This document shows, piece by piece, positions 1 through 9,655 of a stretch of DNA of 61,736 nucleotides. The position numbers were made by a program, and so were the translations under genes. The notes below the pieces were generated by a model. That model searched no databases. It was given only the letters and a program-made list of their open reading frames with translations, and had not been told where the DNA came from. Position 1 is the stretch's first letter. Every line of letters starts with the position of its first letter. The stretch spans positions 1 through 61,736 of the forward strand of contig JAJEDQ010000202.1 of the NCBI GenBank assembly GCA_022821445.1. Direction: 5' to 3'. The DNA is from Acidimicrobiia bacterium (lineage in GTDB: Bacteria; Actinomycetota; Acidimicrobiia; Acidimicrobiales; Bin134).

Positions 1-1
1 G

Positions 2-1378
2 CTGTACTCTGTGCCCGAAAACCGATACAAGAGGGCCATTGCCTGGCTCGATCAGATGGGCGTGAACCAGATCATCGAGAAGATGGCGGTTGTCTACCAC
101 TCGTCGCCCGACCCCAATCCCGAGGCCGCGGTGGATGGTGCTTCAGATGCCCTGGCCGAGGCCTGGCACAAGGCATCCGGATTGGCCACCTATGCCCAGG
201 CGGTGGCCGACCAGATGGCACTGAGGACATCGGAGGGCGAGAGCTTCGGCATGGACACCGGGGATTGGCTCAGATTCGCCCGCACGGTGGACACCGAAAC
301 CGCCCAGGATCGAGCCGCGGAGATGGGCCTCGACGTGGCGTGGGATCCCGAGGTGGCTCGAACCACCGAGGGCTACTACCAAGTGCAGGGCGGCATTCCC
401 TATGCGGTGGCCAAGTCATTGGCGGTGGCCCCGTACTGCGACCTTTTGTGGATGGAGACCAAAACCGCCGATCTTGAAGATGCCCGCGAGTTCGCCGAAG
501 CCGTTCATGCCGTGTATCCCGGCAAGATGCTGGCCTACAACCTGTCGCCGTCGTTCAACTGGGACACCACCGGCATGACCGAAAGCGAGATGCGGGAGTT
601 CCCCGCCGAGCTGGGCCGGCTCGGATTCGTGTTCAACTTCATCACCTACGGCGGCCACCAAGTGGATGGGATGGCGGGGGAGGAGTTTGCCGCCTCCCTC
701 CAGCAAGACGGCATGCTGGCTCTCGCCCGTCTCCAGCGGAAATTCCGCCTGGTGGATTCTCCCTACAAGACGCCGCAGACCTTGGTGGGCGGCCCTCGAC
801 TGGATGCCGCGCTGATGGCCAGTTCGGGGCGCACCGCCACCACCCGGGCCATGGGCAAGGGTTCAACCCAATTCCAGCACTTGGTACAGACCGAGGTGCC
901 CACCCGCGAGTTGGAAGCCTGGCTGGAGCGGTGGGCACTGCACCACAACGTCGACGCCGAACTTAGGGTGCAGCTGCGTCCCTATACCGCGGGGTCCGAG
1001 ATTCTCGAGCTCGTGGTCCGCAGCGGCGACAACGACCTGGCCAACGTGGTGTTCGGAGTGCTGCACGACCGGCGAGGACGGGCCATCCTCTCGGTTCGCG
1101 ATCAGAACACCCACAGCCCCGCGCTGCGCCGCAAGCGGCTGATGACTCTCATGCACCTGTATTTGATTCGGCGCTACAACGCGGTGTCGGTTCAGTATCT
1201 AACACCAACCGAAGACAACTTCCGGCAGGCCGCGGGGATGCGGGGGCTGGGGTTCTACTCCTCAGTATCCGACGAGGTGGGAAAGATCACCGTGGCCGAC
1301 GTCGACGAGGCGGTGGTTGCCAATCTGGTGACCGACGACGACGCCTTGCAGGGGCTCATCACCGGCCAAGGGTCGTAG
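2..1378 (+). CDS. aceA: Isocitrate lyase, C-terminal part (5' truncated by window edge)
   Basis: Isocitrate lyase cleaves isocitrate to succinate and glyoxylate in the glyoxylate shunt. The frame is open to the window edge, so this is the C-terminal part of a longer protein. The ICL landmarks LLWMET and NLSPSFNW are near residues 145-150 and 177-184, counted from the first in-frame GTG at position 11. The catalytic KKCGH loop is expected upstream and is not in the window. Spacing and C-terminal length fit the long AceA2 type of actinobacteria (about 760 aa) rather than the 430-aa AceA1 type; that subtype call is inference. The 3' end overlaps the convergent MFS gene by 20 bases. Confidence 0.85.
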   Translation: MYSVPENRYKRAIAWLDQMGVNQIIEKMAVVYHSSPDPNPEAAVDGASDALAEAWHKASGLATYAQAVADQMALRTSEGESFGMDTGDWLRFARTVDTETAQDRAAEMGLDVAWDPEVARTTEGYYQVQGGIPYAVAKSLAVAPYCDLLWMETKTADLEDAREFAEAVHAVYPGKMLAYNLSPSFNWDTTGMTESEMREFPAELGRLGFVFNFITYGGHQVDGMAGEEFAASLQQDGMLALARLQRKFRLVDSPYKTPQTLVGGPRLDAALMASSGRTATTRAMGKGSTQFQHLVQTEVPTRELEAWLERWALHHNVDAELRVQLRPYTAGSEILELVVRSGDNDLANVVFGVLHDRRGRAILSVRDQNTHSPALRRKRLMTLMHLYLIRRYNAVSVQYLTPTEDNFRQAAGMRGLGFYSSVSDEVGKITVADVDEAVVANLVTDDDALQGLITGQGS

Positions 1379-2609
1379 GCTTCATCGCCTGCTCGCGGGC
1401 CGAGGCGGCGCGGACCATCTCCACGCGCAGCAACAAGGCAAGAAGAGCGGTGGCCATGGTCACCCCGGCCAATAGCACGAGGCCAGCTGCCGAACCGCCG
1501 ACGTCGGACAGGACCCCGAACAAGATGGGACCGGTAACCCCTCCGGCCTCTCCCGCGGTGAAGAAGAGCCCGCCCGCAGCACCCATATTGCGCTGGGCGA
1601 CGCCGGGAAGCTGCATCATCACAAGCAGCGCTATCGGCACTGCCAACCCTTTGCTGACCCCGATAACGGCCAGGCCGACGAACGTGGCCGGCTTGCCGTC
1701 AACATTGAGAAGAACCGCGGCCACCCCGAGGAAGGCGAACATCGCGGCCAAAACCGTTATCCGGCTGCCTTCGGGGATGGCTCGCGGTCCGAACAGCGCG
1801 CCGAAGATGCCCAGTGCGGTGACCGCGCCCGCCAGATAGCCGGCTACCGAACTGGAGAATCCCCGGTCTTCGATCACGGTGGGCAGCCATCCGTTGAGCG
1901 AGTGGTTGAAGAAGAACATGCCCAAGGCCAATACCAGCATGACCTGCACTGCCCGGTTACCGATGAGCTCCCATGCGCCGGAAAATCCGGGAGCAGGGTC
2001 GAAGTCCCGGTCGGCGCCAAGGGCAATCCGGTCGGCCGCGGCGGCGGCCAGGAGCCAGATGAGGATCACCGCCGCGCTGATCAGGGCGTACACCATCAGC
2101 GTCGCCCGCCAGCTCTGGTCGAATGCCGGCATCAGCACGCTGTTGGCGGTAACCAGGGGCAGCACCCCGCCGAGGGCTGGCGCGGTCATGGTGACGCCCA
2201 TGGCCAACGCTCTTTCCCGTTGGTCGAACCAGACGCTGATCAGCTTGGGCGCTCCCACGGAGACCAGCGGGCCGCCGAGACCGAAGAGGGCCACCGCGCC
2301 GAACATCGCGATGAAGCTTCCCGCGGCCGGGCGCAGCAGCGCTGAGGCCGAGATGAGCACGGTGGCAATCCCCAGCGAGCGGCGGAGCCCAAGTCGGTCG
2401 ACCAGCGCGCCGGAGGGCAGCGCGGCAACCAAGTACACCAGCGGCCATGCTCCCAGCACGATGCCCATGGCCCCTTTGCTGATCCCGAGATCCTCTCGGA
2501 TGGTTTCCACCAGCGGGGCCATAGAGAACACCGCCAAGCCGAAGGAGAAGTACACCATCCAAAGCGCGCCGAGCATCACCCAGCGGAATCGATGGCCGTG
2601 GAAGCTCAC
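1359..2609 (-). CDS. MFS family transporter
   Basis: A secondary transporter of the major facilitator superfamily; the substrate cannot be told from sequence. The protein is about 416 aa with roughly twelve hydrophobic segments, and an MFS loop-type sequence (DRLGLRRSLG) follows the second segment. I chose the GTG at 2609 (VSFHGHRFRW) because the basic residues directly before the first membrane segment look like a natural N-terminus. A GTG at 2636 would add nine residues. It is divergent from the SDR gene at 2657, and its 3' end overlaps the isocitrate lyase gene by 20 bases. No ligand-specific neighbour helps assign a function. Confidence 0.8.
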   Translation of the reverse strand: MSFHGHRFRWVMLGALWMVYFSFGLAVFSMAPLVETIREDLGISKGAMGIVLGAWPLVYLVAALPSGALVDRLGLRRSLGIATVLISASALLRPAAGSFIAMFGAVALFGLGGPLVSVGAPKLISVWFDQRERALAMGVTMTAPALGGVLPLVTANSVLMPAFDQSWRATLMVYALISAAVILIWLLAAAAADRIALGADRDFDPAPGFSGAWELIGNRAVQVMLVLALGMFFFNHSLNGWLPTVIEDRGFSSSVAGYLAGAVTALGIFGALFGPRAIPEGSRITVLAAMFAFLGVAAVLLNVDGKPATFVGLAVIGVSKGLAVPIALLVMMQLPGVAQRNMGAAGGLFFTAGEAGGVTGPILFGVLSDVGGSAAGLVLLAGVTMATALLALLLRVEMVRAASAREQAMKPTTLGR

Positions 2610-2656
2610 GCCGGGACCGTAGCAATGCCGGGCCACTCATCTGCCATGCTGACCCG

Positions 2657-3370
2657 ATGGGAACAGCAGTAGTAACCGGTGCCGGGCAGGGACTCGGACG
2701 GGCAATCTCCGAGCGCTTGACTGCCGATGGCCATCGAATCGTCGCGGTGGATCAGAATTCCGAAACCGCTGCCGCTACCGCAGATTTGCTCCAAGGCCTG
2801 TGGCGGCAGTGCGATGTATCCGACCCGGAATCGGTGGCCGCGCTGGCCGATTCCCTCGATGAGGTGGATGTGCTGGTGAACAACGCTGGCATTTGGATCT
2901 TCGCCGGCCTCGACGCCATGACTCCCGACGACGTACGCCGGGTGCTGGAGGTGAACGTCATGGGAGTCTTCTACTGCACTCAGGCTTTGGCCCCGCTGAT
3001 GGGGCCGGGGTCAGCCATCGTCAACCTCTCGTCCAACGCCGCGTATTCCAACTCGCCGGGGGTGGGCATCTACCCGCCGTCCAAGGCCGCGGTGGAGAGT
3101 TTCACCAAGCAAACGGCCCTGGAGTTGGGCGCTCGAGGCATAAGGGCCAACGCAGTCGGGCCGGGAATGATCCTGACCGAGGGCACCCAGGCCAACTACG
3201 AGGGGGAGATGGGAAGAAGGCGGGCGCGAGCAGTGCCCCTGGGTCGAAACGGCTACCCCGAAGACATCGCCGATGTGGTGGGCTTTCTGGCCTCCGACGA
3301 TGCCCGCTATGTGACGGGCCAGGTCATCTACGTCGACGGCGGACTCAGCGCCGGACGGGCCGCGCTCTAA
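2657..3370 (+). CDS. SDR family NAD(P)-dependent oxidoreductase
   Basis: A classical short-chain dehydrogenase/reductase of 237 aa. Visible motifs are the nucleotide-binding TGAGQGLG (residues 7-14), NNAG (75-78), a catalytic serine in NLSS (about 126) and the YxxxK pair Y139/K143. The C-terminal VTGQVIYVDGG is typical of FabG-like family members. The acidic residue after the second strand (VAVDQNS) suggests NAD rather than NADP; this is inference. The substrate is unknown. It is divergent from the MFS gene with about 48 bases between starts. Its stop overlaps the stop of the broken MMPL gene on the other strand (3367-3370). Confidence 0.88.
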   Translation: MGTAVVTGAGQGLGRAISERLTADGHRIVAVDQNSETAAATADLLQGLWRQCDVSDPESVAALADSLDEVDVLVNNAGIWIFAGLDAMTPDDVRRVLEVNVMGVFYCTQALAPLMGPGSAIVNLSSNAAYSNSPGVGIYPPSKAAVESFTKQTALELGARGIRANAVGPGMILTEGTQANYEGEMGRRRARAVPLGRNGYPEDIADVVGFLASDDARYVTGQVIYVDGGLSAGRAAL

Positions 3371-5368
3371 TTCTGGGCGCTGGCCAGTCCGGTCTGCTGG
3401 CCCCGCCAGCGGTGGTAGCGGGCCCAGAGCACCAGCAGCGACGGGAGCACGGTGAATGTGGTAATCAGGCCGAACAGGATGCATGGCGCCCAGCAGCCAG
3501 GCCAGGGTTGCAGCTATGGGAATGATGGCGATCAATCCGAGCACGGGGCGGGCTCGGCTGATTCCGAAGTACGCCACAAGGATCGCCAGCGTGGCGGCGA
3601 TGACTAGACCCACGCTGAGAACCTGGCTGGCGGCCAACTCCTCGGTGATCAGGGCGATGAGGGCGTCGCCCCCGGTGACGGTGACTTCTCCGCCGGCGCC
3701 TCCCCAAAGCGACTCGATTTCGTCGATCATCTCTTGGAGAGCCTCGTTGTCCTCCACCGCTACGGGTATCTGAATGATGGTGCGGTCGGGTCCCTCGGCG
3801 CGGAGGTCTGTCACCTCGGCGAAACCATCTGGGTCCGCCATTCTCAACGCCTCCCAGGCTTGACGCACCTCTTGGTCGGAGGCCGCGCCGCCATCCGTCA
3901 GGTTCTGGAAGGCGGCCGCGACGTCGGCGTCGTAGTTGTCGCCAGCTTGTCCGCTACGGCTTGTCCAATCGCTCAGCAGTGTCCCAGCAGAGGCCAGCGG
4001 CGGCCCCACGATGCCGTTCAGTCGGCGCTCTGGGGCGACCAGAGTGGAGTGAAGTCCGGTGAGGTCGCCAACTGCTCGGCGGTCGTCCAGGTCGGTCTCG
4101 ATGAGCACCGTCATGAGCGTGACGCTGCCGTTGAAGTTCTCCTCTAGGAAGTCGAAGCTCCTGAACGTGTCAGAGTCCCTGGGCAAGAAGTCCTTGACGG
4201 CAAAGGTGGTGCTGAGATTGCCGGCTGCCACCACGGCCAGCGCCGTTATGACGATGACCGCGCTCAAGACCGAAATCGGGTGACGCACAACGGCAGTAGC
4301 AACGCGGGGCAAAACGGCGGCCGCTCCGGGGATGGTGTCGGCCACGGGACGGGTTGTGGGTTTCCTTACCTTGGCGGCCAGTCGCCGATCCAACAACAGT
4401 CGGGCGGCTGGCACAAAACTGGTCATCACAATCCAGCCCGAGATGACTCCGATGCTGGCAATGATTCCGAAGTCGGCGATGGGTTCGAAACGGCGTGAGG
4501 AGGATGTTGTCGGGATCGACAATGCCGGCGCCGCCGGGGGAGAGCCAGGATATGGCGCCAAGTGTCCAGAGGATCGTCATGCCGAGACCCAACATCGTGA
4601 TGTGGACGTCTGACTGAGTCCGGTAGAAGAGGGCCAGCAGGACCACGATGATGACGAGGGCGATCACGGTGAGAAGCACGAAGTTCTCCTCCCGGGCGTC
4701 CTTGCCTTCGGCATCGCTCTTGGCCAGGGTGATGATCGTGACGTCAAGGGACGCCGCATCGAATCCCTCGGCGATCTCGCGGGCCCGCAGCTGCGCCCTC
4801 TCCTGGCCGAGCGCATCGCCGGCGTCATCGAGGATCACCAGCGAGAGCTCGGCCATGGGCGTGCCGGCGTCGTCACGGGCCACGAAACGGCTGAGCAGCT
4901 CGTTCAGCTCGGCCTGCTCGGGATCCTGCGCGATCTGGGCCAGCCCAAGGTTGACCTGGATATCGGTAATCGTGTCCAGACTGAGCCCTACATCGGCTGC
5001 GGCGAGTTCGATCAGTTGGACGTAGCCATAGAGGGGTTCGTCACCAGGAAGGCTGCAATCTCTGGATCGCTGGTGATGGCCGTTTGCAGATCATTGACGG
5101 TTCGAAGTGCGTCAGCGGTGAGAACATCGCCCTTGGCCAGTATCTGGACCCCCCTCAGGTCTGCTGCTGCGGGAAAGCTCTCCCTGATCACGTCGGTGGC
5201 TTCGGCGAGGTCGCTGTCGGTTGGCAGGAATATCCCGGTGGAGTCGATGGGTCCCTCGGGCTGGTCTCTAACCAGGAATCCAGCCAGAAGGGCCAGCGTC
5301 ACTGCCCCCATGGCCAGAAGGACGAATTGGGGGGATCTCTGGATGCTGCGGGCCTGCCAGCGGAACAT
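3367..5368 (-). pseudogene. MMPL/RND-family exporter, disrupted
   Basis: Remains of an MMPL/RND lipid or drug exporter read from 5368 down to 3367. Frame one begins MFRWQARSIQRSPQF and breaks near 5040, where the next frame continues EPLYGYVQLIELAA, consistent with a one-base frameshift. A second break near 4490 joins PDNILLTPF to EPIADFGIIAS in another frame. A third near 3485 joins AWLLGAM to ILFGLITTFTVLPS, again out of frame. Compared with intact MMPL proteins, the second and third junctions each lack roughly 60-75 residues at the equivalent place in the two halves: the membrane segment with the GxDYxxH region and the following TTxxGF region. It cannot make a working pump. Confidence 0.8.
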
Positions 5369-5406
5369 GTTCAGACCCTAGGAATGAGCCTTCCAGTCTG
5401 CCGGCA

Positions 5407-6585
5407 TCACCACGGGCTGGACTCCTCGGCGTAGACGTGGTCGGGCAAGCTATATGTGATGCCTTCGTCGTGGTACCAGGATCCGGAGATAAGCCTTGTG
5501 AAGTCGGAAATGTTGCTCTTGCGGGCGATCTTGGGGAGGAGCCGCAACGTTAAACGGTCGTACCTCGCCTGCACGCGGAACCATGGGAGCACACCGAATG
5601 TTGACTGCTTGGGGTAGTTCAACTGATCGGCCAATGGGTCTCCGATGAGAGCCCTCGACACCTTGTAGACGTATTGCGACAGTTTCCGTCCCTCGACCGG
5701 GTCGTTGATGCCGACAACGAGGGGTGCTGAGTTGACCAGCGAATTGGCCAGAACGATGGATGAGGTGCTGGGCTCTGGCTCGCACATGGTACCGATCTCG
5801 TACAGCTTCAGCGCATCCTCTTCGCCGTGGAAGATGATCGACTCGGGAATCCCCATGAGCAGACCCGAGTAGCGCCACGTCGCCATGAAGCTCTCCGCCT
5901 CTTCCTCGCTGAACTTAGCTCCGAGACTCCTCATGTGCTTGAGGAGCCGGGCGGAAAACGCCGTGATCGCATAACCCACATGGGCCGCGCTCAACGGGAC
6001 GCCCAGAGCATCCGTATCCCACTCCTGAGAGTTCTTGAGCAAATGCCTCACTTGGGCATGGACAAGGCGGATCCGAAATGAGAGTCTCCATCCGTCTCCG
6101 TATAGCCCCATGCCGCCGGGAAGGAAGATCTCCACCATGTGGCGGTTGTTCTGCTGAAGGCGCCGCACACCCTGGTCGCGCAGACGGCCGGTGATGAAGA
6201 ACGACTCGCTGATGTTGGTGGAGAAGCCTTCCACGAGAACCCCGGCCAGCATCCCGGCCACCACCATCTTCCGGTTCCTATGGAACATGTGAATGCCGGG
6301 CGTCAGTGCAGGAAGATCGAGCCAGTCCGGTGGCGCCATCACGTCGTCAATGAGCGCCTCGACCTCCGGAGGGACGACGGGACGCTCATTCCCGTCGGGG
6401 GGACTCATGTAGGCCGCAATGATCCGCCCCGATTCCGAGCGTTTCATTGAGGAGAGAGCCTCGACGGCGGCGTCGGCCAAAGGATCGCCGATCATCGTGT
6501 GGTCGACGTAGTTGCCGGCCATCTCAGGCTCGAGGGCACGGGCCCGCTCGCAGCCAGGGTTGCCGTAATCGGTGGGAACTTTCAT
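5407..6585 (-). CDS. DUF2236 / MpaB-Lcp-like oxygenase family protein
   Basis: A 392-aa protein of the oxygenase MpaB family (DUF2236), which includes latex-clearing protein and fungal MpaB. The family's haem-associated helix is seen as RIRLVHAQVRHLL in mid-protein (R-x2-H-x3-R pattern), with a downstream WRYSGLLMGIPE segment also typical of the family. There is no Tat or Sec signal at the N-terminus, so it is probably cytoplasmic or membrane-associated. The substrate is unknown; neighbours give no pathway. It lies downstream of the pilus operon promoter region in divergent orientation. The family call is fairly secure, enzymatic activity less so. Confidence 0.75.
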   Translation of the reverse strand: MKVPTDYGNPGCERARALEPEMAGNYVDHTMIGDPLADAAVEALSSMKRSESGRIIAAYMSPPDGNERPVVPPEVEALIDDVMAPPDWLDLPALTPGIHMFHRNRKMVVAGMLAGVLVEGFSTNISESFFITGRLRDQGVRRLQQNNRHMVEIFLPGGMGLYGDGWRLSFRIRLVHAQVRHLLKNSQEWDTDALGVPLSAAHVGYAITAFSARLLKHMRSLGAKFSEEEAESFMATWRYSGLLMGIPESIIFHGEEDALKLYEIGTMCEPEPSTSSIVLANSLVNSAPLVVGINDPVEGRKLSQYVYKVSRALIGDPLADQLNYPKQSTFGVLPWFRVQARYDRLTLRLLPKIARKSNISDFTRLISGSWYHDEGITYSLPDHVYAEESSPW

Positions 6586-6874
6586 CGGCGTTCTCGGGAG
6601 AGCTTACTTTGCGGAATCTGGGACAAAGGAAGTACCAACAAGCTGTCATCAGTACGCGACAGATGCCCCGGCAACTCAACATGAGACCCCGGCACGATTC
6701 CCCCTACTTTACATAACATGCATTCTCAACGTTCGGGGGGAAGTTGCGAATCGTAAAATATTGAAATTGGCTATAGACATCTGAAAAGCAGCTAGCTATA
6801 GTCGCAACACTGGCTCAGGCCAGGGTTATCGGCCTCGCAGGCCCCCCACCGAGAAGCATCGAACGGAGGGCCTT
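6586..6874. promoter_or_regulatory. Divergent intergenic region upstream of the pilus operon
   Basis: A 289-base gap between the DUF2236 gene and the pilus operon. Positions about 6703-6805 are markedly AT-richer than their surroundings. Two direct copies of GCTATAG(A/T)C lie at 6770-6778 and 6795-6803; the second contains a possible -10 hexamer TATAGT (6797-6802). A small GC-rich inverted repeat (GGCCT/AGGCC) lies near 6830-6842. A good ribosome-binding site, GGAGGG (6865-6870), precedes the ATG at 6875. No clear -35 box is seen, so the promoter call is weak and may need an activator. Confidence 0.35.
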
Positions 6875-8143
6875 ATGGTTGCCGCCTGGCAGGTTTCCCT
6901 GGTTGCCGCGCTGTTGCTGGTGGCTTGCGCCGGTACCCCCGATGAATCCGCTGACCGTCCGTTGGCGTCTGAGGAGGATCCACCCGCCTTGGGGCCCCAG
7001 ATCGCGCAGTCGGCGTCAGCAGCACCTGAGTCGATAGCCTCTCCAGCCCCGCATCCGGAACCTGTTACCGCGGTGAGGGCCGGTGACGGCGTGGGCGAGC
7101 CCTCCAGCGCCGACCATTCTGCCGTTCTTCCCCATGCCGATTGGTTTCGCGACCCGACTTGCCGCCACGAATCGCGGTGGTGGTCTGGGCTGCGATGGAC
7201 AGACACTGTTTTCGGAGATGGCGGCAATGCCGAGGATCCCCTGACGGAATCCGATGCCCTGATGCCGCCCGACGTCGGCTGGCCGGTAGATCCCTGCAAG
7301 ACCCAGGGCATCATGTTCACGGAGTTTCCGCTCACCGCTGAAGAGTTGGGATGTGTCGGGCCTTACCCGGCCTGCGTAATAGACGACAGCGGACTGCCTC
7401 GAGCCACCCGACTGGTCACCAACCAGGAACTGCTCGACTCTGGCGGGTACCACAGAAGCCTTCTCCACGATCATGCGCCGGAAGGGCTCCCCGAGAACGT
7501 TGTGCTCGGATACCTGAGCGAGTGCCTCATGGAGTGGCCCGCATTCAGCCGCCAGAAACTCCAGTATGGGGGGACGCCGGTTCAGACGTGCAGCATGGTC
7601 TGGCGCGACATGGCATACCCGATCACGTATCTGGGAGCACGCGACGACCACCGGTGCGTGTGGGACGCCTACAAGGTGTTTTACCTGCGCACTGGCCAGC
7701 GCGCCGCCCCCTATATTCGCACCGGCTGGGCAGAGAATTGCGCGAGTTGGCTCGATCCGCACCCTGTCCGGCAGGTGTCAGATGAGTGTCGACTCCCCGA
7801 CGGCTATTACCGGCGCCTGAGCGCTGACGATCGGTTTGCCGACTACGGCCTGTCGCTCGACGATCCTGAGCTGTCCCCGGAAGCCGTCCGCCAGCGGTGG
7901 TGCAGTCTCCTTGCTCGATGCGACGACCTGTGGCGGCAAGTGGCCCCCACTCGCTCTGCCCGCTTTGCCGAGGCCGGATGGGCCAGTCCCTGCGTTCAGA
8001 GGGTGTCGGGCCATGAGATCAACACCGTCCGCAGAGGTCGGTGCGAAGAATTGGACATCCTGGCCAGCCTGGTGAGGGGTGAGGGCGAGGACGGCCTGCC
8101 TACCGTGCCGTCCATTCCCTCCGGGCTCTGGCTCAGCTGCTAG
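6875..8143 (+). CDS. Secreted lipoprotein-like hypothetical protein, first gene of pilus operon
   Basis: A 422-aa protein of unknown function. The N-terminus is a hydrophobic signal ending in a lipobox-like LVAC, with the modifiable Cys at about residue 18, followed by a Pro/Ala/Ser-rich linker to about residue 85. The rest is rich in Trp and Cys (for example RWCSLLARCDDLW), suggesting a disulphide-stabilised exported domain. I recognise no family. It has the best ribosome-binding site near the operon start and is followed after 12 bases by another exported protein. Position upstream of CpaB-like and TadA genes suggests a surface or anchoring component of the pilus system; this is inference. 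Confidence 0.7.
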   Translation: MVAAWQVSLVAALLLVACAGTPDESADRPLASEEDPPALGPQIAQSASAAPESIASPAPHPEPVTAVRAGDGVGEPSSADHSAVLPHADWFRDPTCRHESRWWSGLRWTDTVFGDGGNAEDPLTESDALMPPDVGWPVDPCKTQGIMFTEFPLTAEELGCVGPYPACVIDDSGLPRATRLVTNQELLDSGGYHRSLLHDHAPEGLPENVVLGYLSECLMEWPAFSRQKLQYGGTPVQTCSMVWRDMAYPITYLGARDDHRCVWDAYKVFYLRTGQRAAPYIRTGWAENCASWLDPHPVRQVSDECRLPDGYYRRLSADDRFADYGLSLDDPELSPEAVRQRWCSLLARCDDLWRQVAPTRSARFAEAGWASPCVQRVSGHEINTVRRGRCEELDILASLVRGEGEDGLPTVPSIPSGLWLSC

Positions 8144-8155
8144 GAGATTGACGAA

Positions 8156-9655
8156 ATGGGTCTCACAATGAACCAGATGCCGAAACCAAAGCGGCAGCGG
8201 CAACGGGTTGTCCGGCAGTTGATGTTCAACCGCCGCAGGCTGGCCCTAGTGATGCTGGTGTTCGTACTAGCCACAACGGCCGACACTTGCACCGACCCGG
8301 ATACGGGCCAGCCGGTCCCACATGAGCACACACCGGCGCCGGTGCCGGATCCTACCCCTGAGCCGGAGGATCCCGATCCCCCGCCGACGTGTCCGCCGGG
8401 GCAGATTCCCTGGGGCTTGTTCAACGAGTGGGTTGGTTGCATGGACGACCCCAACACGTCTAGCCCCGAAGATCCTGAAGGCGACGAAGAAGACGCAACT
8501 GCCCCTCCACCGGACGATCGAGAAGAGTCGGATGACGGCACCGGCACCACATCGAAGCCGTCGCCAGGTACCTACACGGTCAAACCAGGGACAACCGAGG
8601 ACGGCACGGAAGTCCTGGTTGAGCGTCCCCCCTTGTGCAGCACGGTAACCGGCGATGCTCCGTGCATCGTCAGCTATCACCAAGATGAAGAGGGCAACGA
8701 GGTTTGGGTGCTGCCCGAGAGCGAAGGCGGGAACACCGAAGACAACGTGGACACCGTGTATTGCGGTGGTCTCGGCGACTCCTTGGACCACAGCAGCGCT
8801 CCGACACCGCACACTCACCCCGCCCCGTTCCCCTACGACCACGATGGCAATCCGAGCACCCCTGACATTTGCTCGCACAACAGCGAGAACTGCGCGTGGC
8901 ACGGAACTTGCCCTGGCCCGCAGCCCCCCAACGCTCCCGTAGTCAACCCGCCTCCTTCCGCTCCGCCCTCCAAAGTGTGTACGAGCTCGTGGAGCAACTC
9001 CGACCGCCAGAGACTCCTCGGATCTCTGCGGTGGGAGTCGATCGTTCCCTATGCCCAGGGATTTGTCGATCATCACCACCCGGAGGTTCCCGGTGGACGG
9101 CTGTTTCTGACCGCGGCGTCCACCCCGGAGAGTCCGGCCCGCCACTGGATCGCACTGAAGTCCGGGAGCTCGCTCGATGTGGTGGACGCTCCAAAGGACG
9201 GATGCTTGTGGACGGCAGCTGCGGTTGGGGTATCGCTGCGAGAACTACTCCCCCACCAGGCGTCTGATCTGGTCAAACTGCGGTCAGCGGGGAGCGCAGC
9301 CGCGGCCAACGAAGCCCGTGCTGCGGCAGCGCTGTGGGATGGCCTCAGCCAACAGCGCCAGCAGTGGTATGCCGCGGCGTTCCCTCGCAACGATCCGCCC
9401 ACTACATGGTGCTCTCCGAGCGATCTGCCAGTTTGGACCACACCGACGACCGGGGTCCTGACGTTGTCGGAGAATTGGAAGAGCAGCCACGGGAAGTGCC
9501 GCTGGTCTATCCCCCGTCAAGGCTTCTGGGAATGGCAGCTCCTAATCAATTACACCTCAGAACAGGGGGATCTCCATACCGAGACGGTGGCCTCCGACTT
9601 GTCCTGGTTCCGTGATCCGGCAGGGTACCTGGGCCAACAGGTGACCCTGTGGTAG
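8156..9655 (+). CDS. Exported Pro/Asp-rich hypothetical protein, second gene of pilus operon
   Basis: A 499-aa protein of unknown family. A basic N-terminus precedes one hydrophobic segment (about residues 27-43). A Pro/Glu/Asp-rich low-complexity stretch with scattered Cys (about 45-260) follows, then a Cys- and Trp-containing globular region (about 275-499). The start ATG has GGAG eight bases upstream, overlapping the previous stop; the ATG 66 bases later would leave a cleaner signal peptide. The stop overlaps the GTG start of the CpaB-like gene. It is probably exported and cell-wall spanning, given the Pro-rich spacer. A pilus adhesin or assembly role is inference from position only. Confidence 0.68.
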   Translation: MGLTMNQMPKPKRQRQRVVRQLMFNRRRLALVMLVFVLATTADTCTDPDTGQPVPHEHTPAPVPDPTPEPEDPDPPPTCPPGQIPWGLFNEWVGCMDDPNTSSPEDPEGDEEDATAPPPDDREESDDGTGTTSKPSPGTYTVKPGTTEDGTEVLVERPPLCSTVTGDAPCIVSYHQDEEGNEVWVLPESEGGNTEDNVDTVYCGGLGDSLDHSSAPTPHTHPAPFPYDHDGNPSTPDICSHNSENCAWHGTCPGPQPPNAPVVNPPPSAPPSKVCTSSWSNSDRQRLLGSLRWESIVPYAQGFVDHHHPEVPGGRLFLTAASTPESPARHWIALKSGSSLDVVDAPKDGCLWTAAAVGVSLRELLPHQASDLVKLRSAGSAAAANEARAAAALWDGLSQQRQQWYAAAFPRNDPPTTWCSPSDLPVWTTPTTGVLTLSENWKSSHGKCRWSIPRQGFWEWQLLINYTSEQGDLHTETVASDLSWFRDPAGYLGQQVTLW

